Assembly (NCBI RefSeq): GCF_022347765.1
Contig: NZ_JAKRFZ010000001.1
Location: 618,183-682,182 of the forward strand
Direction: 5' to 3'
Length of the DNA stretch: 64,000 bases
Origin: Pseudoalteromonas sp. OOF1S-7
Lineage (GTDB): Bacteria; Pseudomonadota; Gammaproteobacteria; Enterobacterales; Alteromonadaceae
Shown here: in pieces, positions 58,699 through 64,000 of the stretch
Position numbering within the stretch: the first letter of the stretch is position 1
Layout: every line of letters begins with the position of its first letter
The notes under the pieces: model-generated
Told to the model about the DNA's origin: nothing
What the model saw: only the letters and a program-made list of their open reading frames with translations
Database searches by the model: none
Position numbers and translations under genes: made by a program

Positions 58699-61095
58699 AT
58701 GAAAACACCTATTTATGCAACCCTCACTGCCGGTACAATGGCGCTCAGTTTATCACTCCCCCTGCTGGCAGCAAGCAGCGATAACGCTAACTCAGGCGTG
58801 GGGATTAACCTCACCGGCATTAATTACTGGTCAAGTCAGTGGACCACGCTGGATGTGATGAAGCATGCCTCTAACGGCAGTGGCCAGCTGTGGGCCACCA
58901 GCAATGCCCATACCTGGGAATTTAACACCGGCGATCAGGCACTACTGGATTTGGACGAGCAAGGCTGGCCCCGCACTTTACCTGCGGATTCACCCGACTC
59001 GCCTTTTCACTATGTCACCACCATTATTTATCACGATAACCCGCACCATCCGGTCGGCGAGTTTGTGATCTTGTACGAGGGTGAAGGTGAGCTCTATTAC
59101 TCGGGCCCGGACCTTATCAGCTCAGCACCCGGACGCGACGTGGTACGCATGACTGCGAACAGTTTCTTCCATTTGCAGATCCATGCCACCGACCCAAACA
59201 ATACCGGCAACCATATTCGCAACATTCGCATTATTGCCCCAGGCGGCAGTTGCAGTGACGCCGCTACGGATTATGCTGCCAGCGCGGCGGACTGTGCCAG
59301 CCCTGAGCAGTTTGTGTCGTTCGAGCACAGCTATCAGGCACGGATATTCCATCCACTCTTTTTGGATGATGTGCGCCAGTTCCGTACTTTGCGTTTTATG
59401 CAGCTGCTGAGCACCATAGACAACCCGGTTCAGCACTGGACGCAGAGAAACCAGTACGATTACGCCAGCTGGGCCCTCAATGGTGGCAGCCCCTATGAAG
59501 TGGCCATTGCCATGAGTAACAAGCTGGGGGCCGAGCCCTGGTACACGCTCCCGGTTCGGGTAGATGATGACTATATCCGCCAGTTTGCCCGGTTGCTGAA
59601 AACGCAAAGCGAAGGGAATTCTGCGATATATGTGGAGTTTGGTAACGAGCTGTGGAATAACGCCTGGCCGTATATTTTCGATGGCCTGTATCTCGAAGAG
59701 CAAGGTAAAGCCCTGTGGCCCAACACCAGTTACCACGATATTGAATATCGCATGAACTACTACGGGCTGCGCAGCTCGCAGATGTGCGACATCATCAAAA
59801 CAGAGTTTGCCGAGGAAGCAGAGCGCATACAATGCGTAATGGGCGGCCAGACCGGGGTGCCCTGGATCAGCGAGCAGGCACTCAACTGCCCTATTCACGC
59901 AGCGGGCGTGGGCCAGCGCTGTGCCGACAACATGGATGTACTGGCGGTGGGCAGCTACTTTGCCGGTTATTTTGCCGACCAAAAATATCTGCCCATTTTA
60001 CAGGGCTGGGCCAGTGAAGGGGCTGAAGGTCTCAACAAGCTGTTTGAGGAAATGGATTCGGGCGTACTGTATGGCCTGACCTATAACCCCGATGAGCCCC
60101 CCTGGTGGCAGGCACCTGAGCATGGCGCACTGGCACAGGCCAGAGACAATATTCAGGGCAACCTGGCACTGGCCCAGCAAGACGGCCTGATGCTGGCAGC
60201 CTATGAGGGCGGCCAGCACCTCACCTATGCCGGAGATATTCGCGATGGCCGAGATACCATCAGCGAGGCATTATTCCTGACTGCCAATCGCGATCCGCGC
60301 ATGGCGTCAGCGTTTACCAATCACCTCAATGACTGGCAGGCGTCTGGCGCAGGACTATACGTAGTGTTTGAAAGCATCGGCCGGTGGGACAGCTGGGGTG
60401 CATTTCCGCTTAAGGAATATCAGACCCAGACCCGTGCGCAGGCACATAAATACGATGCCGTGCTGAGCTTTATTGAGCAGACGCCCTGCTGGTGGACTGG
60501 GTGCGAGCAAAGCGTACAAAGTGGTGATAACACAGACAGCTTGCCAGCAGGTGAGGACTCACCTCAGGCCGCGCTGTTGAACCTGAGCTCGTCAGCCCTG
60601 TTTGACAGCAATGGCGTTGGCCTGAGCTGGGAGTTCAATCATGTTGCCGCGATACCGGTGAAGTTTCAGGTTTATCGCGATGCGCAACTGATCTGGCATA
60701 CCACCGCCAACAACTACGAAGATCACTGGCTCCCGCTTAATCAGGACTACCAGTACCAGGTTCGTGCTGTACACCGCGAAACGGGCACAGTGATAGCTGA
60801 GGCAAGCCTGAATACCAAAGCCGGTGACAGCGAACCACCCACTGCCCCCGCTCAGTTCAGTGTGCAGTCGGATGGCGCTTATGGCGCAACATTGCAATGG
60901 CAACCCAGCGCAGATAATCAGGGCATTCGCTTTTACAAGATTATCCGCAACGGCCAGCCCTATACCCTGAGTGATACAGCCCACTTTGACGACCCTTGGC
61001 CACCCAAAGGGGAAGTCAGCTATCAGGTTATTGCTGTCGACCTGGCAGGCAATCAGTCAGATGCTTCGCCTGTCGGCACCCTGATTATTCAGTAA
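58699..61095 (+). CDS. Secreted glycoside-hydrolase-like protein with fibronectin-type domains
   Basis: I prefer the ATG at 58699 because it yields a standard signal peptide (MKTPIYATLTAGTMALSLSL); a longer frame from 58627 is possible. The 798-residue product has an N-terminal beta-rich region, then a barrel-like domain with VEFGNELWN (Glu317, acid/base candidate) and MLAAYEGGQH (Glu503, nucleophile candidate). That pattern resembles clan A glycoside hydrolases. Two fibronectin type III-like domains occupy about residues 615-798 (VSYQVIAVDLAGNQSD at the end). It probably acts on an extracellular polysaccharide; the substrate is unknown. Confidence 0.75.
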   Translation: MKTPIYATLTAGTMALSLSLPLLAASSDNANSGVGINLTGINYWSSQWTTLDVMKHASNGSGQLWATSNAHTWEFNTGDQALLDLDEQGWPRTLPADSPDSPFHYVTTIIYHDNPHHPVGEFVILYEGEGELYYSGPDLISSAPGRDVVRMTANSFFHLQIHATDPNNTGNHIRNIRIIAPGGSCSDAATDYAASAADCASPEQFVSFEHSYQARIFHPLFLDDVRQFRTLRFMQLLSTIDNPVQHWTQRNQYDYASWALNGGSPYEVAIAMSNKLGAEPWYTLPVRVDDDYIRQFARLLKTQSEGNSAIYVEFGNELWNNAWPYIFDGLYLEEQGKALWPNTSYHDIEYRMNYYGLRSSQMCDIIKTEFAEEAERIQCVMGGQTGVPWISEQALNCPIHAAGVGQRCADNMDVLAVGSYFAGYFADQKYLPILQGWASEGAEGLNKLFEEMDSGVLYGLTYNPDEPPWWQAPEHGALAQARDNIQGNLALAQQDGLMLAAYEGGQHLTYAGDIRDGRDTISEALFLTANRDPRMASAFTNHLNDWQASGAGLYVVFESIGRWDSWGAFPLKEYQTQTRAQAHKYDAVLSFIEQTPCWWTGCEQSVQSGDNTDSLPAGEDSPQAALLNLSSSALFDSNGVGLSWEFNHVAAIPVKFQVYRDAQLIWHTTANNYEDHWLPLNQDYQYQVRAVHRETGTVIAEASLNTKAGDSEPPTAPAQFSVQSDGAYGATLQWQPSADNQGIRFYKIIRNGQPYTLSDTAHFDDPWPPKGEVSYQVIAVDLAGNQSDASPVGTLIIQ

Positions 61096-61102
61096 TATAC
61101 GC

Positions 61103-61128
61103 AGGCTGCCAGTATCAACTGGCAGCCT
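61103..61128 (+). terminator. Terminator after the hydrolase gene
   Basis: A perfect 11-bp stem, AGGCTGCCAGT / ACTGGCAGCCT, with an ATCA loop follows the stop by seven bases. The T tract is short (TTCC), so it may be only moderately efficient. Confidence 0.75.
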
Positions 61129-61915
61129 TCCAAACCAGCAAAGCCTCGTTTTTAGCGCTTTAACTACCTAATACAGCCACACAAACCAAAACAAACCACC
61201 CAAAACAACACCTTATTGATTGGTTTGTCATCAGTCTGACATTTTTTCAAATTTTTTACTAAAGAAGTCGCACAACCGGACGATACACTAATCATGGCAG
61301 GCAGCGACTATCTCTTCCATCGCCATGACTTTAAAAGCTTTATCAACTTATACCCCAAGATAGTGCTAATCGATACGGCTCGTTCCTGGTTTTTTGGCTT
61401 TGAACGAGCAATCCCTTTTTTCATACCAAAACAGCCACAAAAGTACTGTCTCGTCAGACGTTAACTTATGGTTTTAGGTAAATCTCATGCTTTGTCGCAT
61501 AAATGGGAATCTTCCAGCAGCTGTGCCAGCAGGTTATTAATAAACTGATTATCAAGCCTTTGCTCATAAGCAATATATTTAGGTGGTACAGCCTCTTAAA
61601 GGCTCCGCACTGTGTAGGACATTAAGCCCTGAATATCATGGGCATCGGTACTAAGTGTTGAAGTGGAGGCCTGATTAACAGCAGCTCCTGAAGGTCAGGG
61701 TGAGAGCATACTTCATTAACGACCATTAACGACCATTAACGAAGTATGCTCTCACCCACCCTGGGTAGAACGCCGCTTGAAACATTATTAGATGGGAAAT
61801 CGATCTAGGTTGAAAAGAATATAGCCCAAATCCAGGCTGACAGTCACCGGTTGAAAAACGGGTAACTGTCAGGTCAAGTCTGAGCTAGTACAATTCAAAC
61901 AATTTCTAGTCGGTT
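61129..61915. other. Gene-poor region with hairpins and a gene remnant
   Basis: No intact gene is seen. An 8-bp inverted repeat, GCTCGTTC / GAACGAGC, lies at 61378-61409. On the minus strand, 61485-61595 reads as a 36-residue coding-like tail with no start (it includes YEQRLDNQFINNLLAQLLED), probably the end of a deleted gene. The composite hairpin at 61698-61757 is listed separately. Overall the region looks like a scar of past insertions. Confidence 0.5.
61698..61757. repeat. 17-bp inverted repeat enclosing a 10-bp tandem repeat
   Basis: GGGTGAGAGCATACTTC (61698-61714) and its exact reverse complement (61741-61757) flank a 26-base loop. The loop is built of three CATTAACGAC-type units in tandem (61714-61742). 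The structure could fold as a long cruciform and has no coding capacity. Confidence 0.85.
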
Positions 61916-62428
61916 CTAAATAGCTCTTGATGTACAGTGTTCTATCAACACCTCAGGTTTATACTCATCAATACTAAAAGGTGCCATTACTGATACGGCA
62001 CCGGGTGATGGAGCAGTAGAAATAATAATCTCTTCTCCTTCAGAAGACCGAATTACAATGCCGCATTCTGCTTCAATATCTTCCTCTGCATTGATTAATA
62101 AAGAGATACTTTCAATAGCTATATTCTCAATCAAAACTTTTTTGAATATATCTTCAGAATCATTTCTTTCCGTCTCGGGTATTAATTCACATTTCAAATA
62201 TCCAAACTCTTCCCACCCTCCAGCACTTTCTACGTCAGAGCTAAATACCAAAAAGGAAGTTTTACCTTCGAAGTAAAAACGTAATTCCCAAGTACAACCA
62301 AGATTTTGTTTATTTGGAATCTCATAGCCACAAAGAATTGAGCCAACTAGAAACTCTTTGAGCTTCGCAATTGAACCGTTCGCAACTTGAATTTGTATAT
62401 TAGTCAACTTCATTCCCTCTTGCGTCAA
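61916..62428 (-). CDS. Hypothetical protein, candidate immunity protein
   Basis: The 170-residue acidic protein has no signal peptide or membrane helix. Its codons are clearly A+T-richer than the core genes, a sign of transfer. Features are FYFEGKTSFLVFSSDVESAGGWEEFGYLKCEL and an acidic run near EEDIEAECG (quoted in part). I do not recognise the family. It starts within the stop of an upstream fragment that resembles the tip of a polymorphic toxin, the usual place of an immunity gene. The role is inferred from that position only. Confidence 0.55.
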   Translation of the reverse strand: MTQEGMKLTNIQIQVANGSIAKLKEFLVGSILCGYEIPNKQNLGCTWELRFYFEGKTSFLVFSSDVESAGGWEEFGYLKCELIPETERNDSEDIFKKVLIENIAIESISLLINAEEDIEAECGIVIRSSEGEEIIISTAPSPGAVSVMAPFSIDEYKPEVLIEHCTSRAI

Positions 62429-62628
62429 TTTTTTTCTTTTTCATAGTGTAAGGTTTCATGTGGTTTATCGCCATTTGCTGGAATATCGATACTAGCTCCA
62501 CCACTACTATTTTCAGGCCTACCAAAAACCCCATTCTCTCCAATCAAGCTACCCGGTGGAGCACTATCTCCGGGGCCAGCAGGTCTAGTCTCACCAGCTA
62601 GGGTTTCTACGCAAGAGTGAAAAGACAC
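62425..62628 (-). pseudogene. Polymorphic toxin C-terminal tip, fragment
   Basis: A 67-codon frame, opened by a GTG but without ribosome binding site, reads LAGETRPAGPGDSAPPGSLIG, then SIDIPANGDKPHETLHYEKE. The last segment resembles the ends of Rhs/contact-dependent toxin C-terminal domains (the IDIPANG and KPHETLHY stretch). No delivery domain (Rhs, filamentous haemagglutinin, VgrG) is upstream, so this looks like an orphan toxin tip or the remains of one. It overlaps the following small gene by four bases. Confidence 0.45.
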
Positions 62629-62830
62629 CCAACCTAAATTGGCATTTGGATGATAGGGCTGCTTTAACTTGGAAACGTAAGACTATTGAATATCGAGCTT
62701 TTTATGAGCTCTGCGTAGTGAAATTCGTAAGTCTAAGCTCGGAGTCTTGGAAAGAATCGGTGTCAGACAATATGAAAACGCCCTAGTCTAAGTTGGGATA
62801 AATTTAAATGATACTGAAAAAGGTTAGGTG

Positions 62831-63802
62831 TTAGCCCAGTAGGCGCTCGCACTGCATCAGATTGGCGCGTCGCTTTTTCTCCAGATGCTCACAATAATCT
62901 GTCATTGCCTGTTTTCGCCCTACTGCACCATGAAACACCTTGGTAAATCGAGTGGTAAGTTTAAGCCAGTTGTCTGGCTCTATTTGCAATCTGGTCAGCA
63001 GTGGTTGGCTTTCGCTGATGTAACCCCGTTTATCTGCCCGCATACACCGGCCTGTTAATTCAACCAGCTGAATGTAGTAGGTCAGTTCAAACGGGAGACC
63101 ACTTGGCATGTTTGCTCTGGAGTTCCCTGCAAAGCGTCGTAAGTGCTTGGGTTGTTTGCCCTTCCGTGCGCACTCAATACGCTTTTTGATACTGGTATAG
63201 TCCGAAGTTTCCGGAGTCTCAGCCACTTTGGCTCTGACAGGGTTCAGGTCAACATATGCCATGCAGGCTGCCAGTGCCGCTGTATCCAGTAAAGCCTGTG
63301 ACTTGAACCTTCCTTCCCAAAAGCGACCTGTGCAACCATCTTCTTTATTGGCTCTGCGGGCTATGTCTTCATTCAATACCCGCATAAACCAGCTGATACT
63401 CGCGAGGCGTATTTTGAATTCAGCAATATCAGCCGCCAGCATACTGTACTCTGACTCGCTCAGCTCATCACCGTTAACGAACTTATGCGTCAGCCAGTTG
63501 CCTTTGAACAACTTATGCCAGCGAATGACTATCGCTTTATCTGACAACCTTTCTGCTTTCTTATCATCCACATACAACACTAGGTGCGTGTGATTGCTCA
63601 TCACCGCATAGCCACACACCTCAATGCAAAACACCTTGACCAGCGCCAGCAGTTTTTCCTCGACCCAATCTCGCCGGTGCTCATATGACTTACCCGTTAA
63701 GCGGTCTTCACCGCACAAAAATGCCCGACGAACACACAGGGAAATACAGTGATAATATTTGGTATCGGTTAAGCTGACCTGCTTCTTCCTTGCCGTTGGC
63801 AT
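62831..63802 (-). CDS. REP-associated tyrosine transposase (RAYT, Y1 family)
   Basis: The 323-residue protein is an IS200-like HUH endonuclease of the RAYT group. It has the domain start KYYHCISLCVRRAFLCGED, the metal-binding HUH motif in MSNHTHLVLYVDD, WFMRVLNEDIARRANKEDG followed by GRFWEGRFKSQAL, and DLNPVRAKVAETPE. These are the standard RAYT signatures. RAYTs are domesticated transposases that mobilise or maintain REP palindromes rather than themselves. I did not detect a clear REP family within the window. Confidence 0.88.
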   Translation of the reverse strand: MPTARKKQVSLTDTKYYHCISLCVRRAFLCGEDRLTGKSYEHRRDWVEEKLLALVKVFCIEVCGYAVMSNHTHLVLYVDDKKAERLSDKAIVIRWHKLFKGNWLTHKFVNGDELSESEYSMLAADIAEFKIRLASISWFMRVLNEDIARRANKEDGCTGRFWEGRFKSQALLDTAALAACMAYVDLNPVRAKVAETPETSDYTSIKKRIECARKGKQPKHLRRFAGNSRANMPSGLPFELTYYIQLVELTGRCMRADKRGYISESQPLLTRLQIEPDNWLKLTTRFTKVFHGAVGRKQAMTDYCEHLEKKRRANLMQCERLLG

Positions 63803-63956
63803 AGTCCATTGTCCTCAATCCTTTGAGTGTGTTCTAAGCGTAGACGTCACATCAAAAGTGCGCCATTTTTAGGTGGGTGATTGAGATGGACGCTCCTAAA
63901 TCGGCGTCAATGCGCCAAACTGAGAGTGATATTTACAGTTAACAGGAGCATCCATC

Positions 63957-64000
63957 ATGAATCAAGTTAGCACATTATCCATCGACTTGGCTAAAAACGT
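63957..64000 (+). mobile_element. IS110-family transposase, 5' end only
   Basis: A plus-strand frame begins at the ATG at 63957, after an AACAGGAGC ribosome binding site, and reads STLSIDLAKNV, where the window ends. IS110-family transposases begin with this RuvC-like Asp strand (SIDLAK). The upstream 150 bases are then the left end of the element, which in IS110-group elements can encode the bridge RNA. That cannot be confirmed from this fragment. Confidence 0.7.

Noticed and set aside
61294..61464. A 56-codon frame starting MAGSDYLFHR
   Set aside because: No ribosome binding site, no recognisable family, and it crosses an inverted repeat. It is probably chance.

Overview
The window reads as chromosomal DNA of a marine gammaproteobacterium, most likely Pseudoalteromonas or a close Alteromonadales relative. 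This is inferred from the conserved leuS-lptE-holA-nadD-rsfS-rlmH-mrdA-rodA-rlpA-dacA-ybeD-lipB-lipA block, the ygiF/ygiM pair, a LodA/LodB-type quinoprotein oxidase, and a short double-glycine-leader peptide. No rRNA, tRNA or CRISPR array was seen.

Layout. 1-6200: a START-like partial gene, a CYTH-CHAD triphosphatase, YgiM, an FKBP isomerase, a Lon-family protease and a zinc-ribbon protein. 6250-19100: the housekeeping block for leucyl-tRNA synthetase, LPS transport, replication, NAD, ribosome maturation, cell elongation and lipoate, preceded by a possible transcription attenuator. 19130-26960: a minus-strand operon whose first three genes resemble the staphyloferrin-B-type 2,3-diaminopropionate route (SbnI/SerK-like, SbnA, SbnB). 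They are followed by a DauA-like amino acid oxidase/dehydrogenase, RidA, a threonine-synthase-like PLP enzyme, a BenE transporter and a DcaP-like porin. 27060-29120: a sparse region with a 49-bp tandem duplication and a secreted propeller-like protein.

29050-32070 holds the most interesting locus. Four consecutive tiny genes (31-33 codons) share a basic helical leader and a C-terminal Y-x-W-x-x-Y-[NS]-N-I motif. They are followed by a hairpin and two overlapping cytochrome P450 genes. I interpret this as a P450-modified ribosomal peptide (RiPP) cluster. Behind a terminator lies a catalase-like/LodA fusion oxidase with its LodB-type flavoprotein partner (32284-36578).

36600-50120 is an accessory stretch: secreted proteins, an ornithine/lysine decarboxylase, a subtilase, an S24-type repressor with an operator array, a short RTX-repeat protein, a 53-residue GG-leader peptide, YbgI, CmoM, a membrane-anchored winged-helix protein with a receiver-like domain predicted outside the cytoplasm, a frameshifted DUF4336 gene, and a TetR/Old Yellow Enzyme pair with three palindromic operators. 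50717-53798 encodes polyhydroxyalkanoate synthesis (phaB, phasin, phaC). 54919-57753 encodes SpeA-SpeB putrescine synthesis. 58627-61095 encodes a secreted glycoside-hydrolase-like protein with fibronectin-like domains. The right end (61130-64000) looks like mobile or displaced DNA: a remnant toxin tip with a candidate immunity gene, a REP-associated tyrosine transposase, a hairpin with 10-bp repeats, and the start of an IS110-family transposase cut by the window edge.
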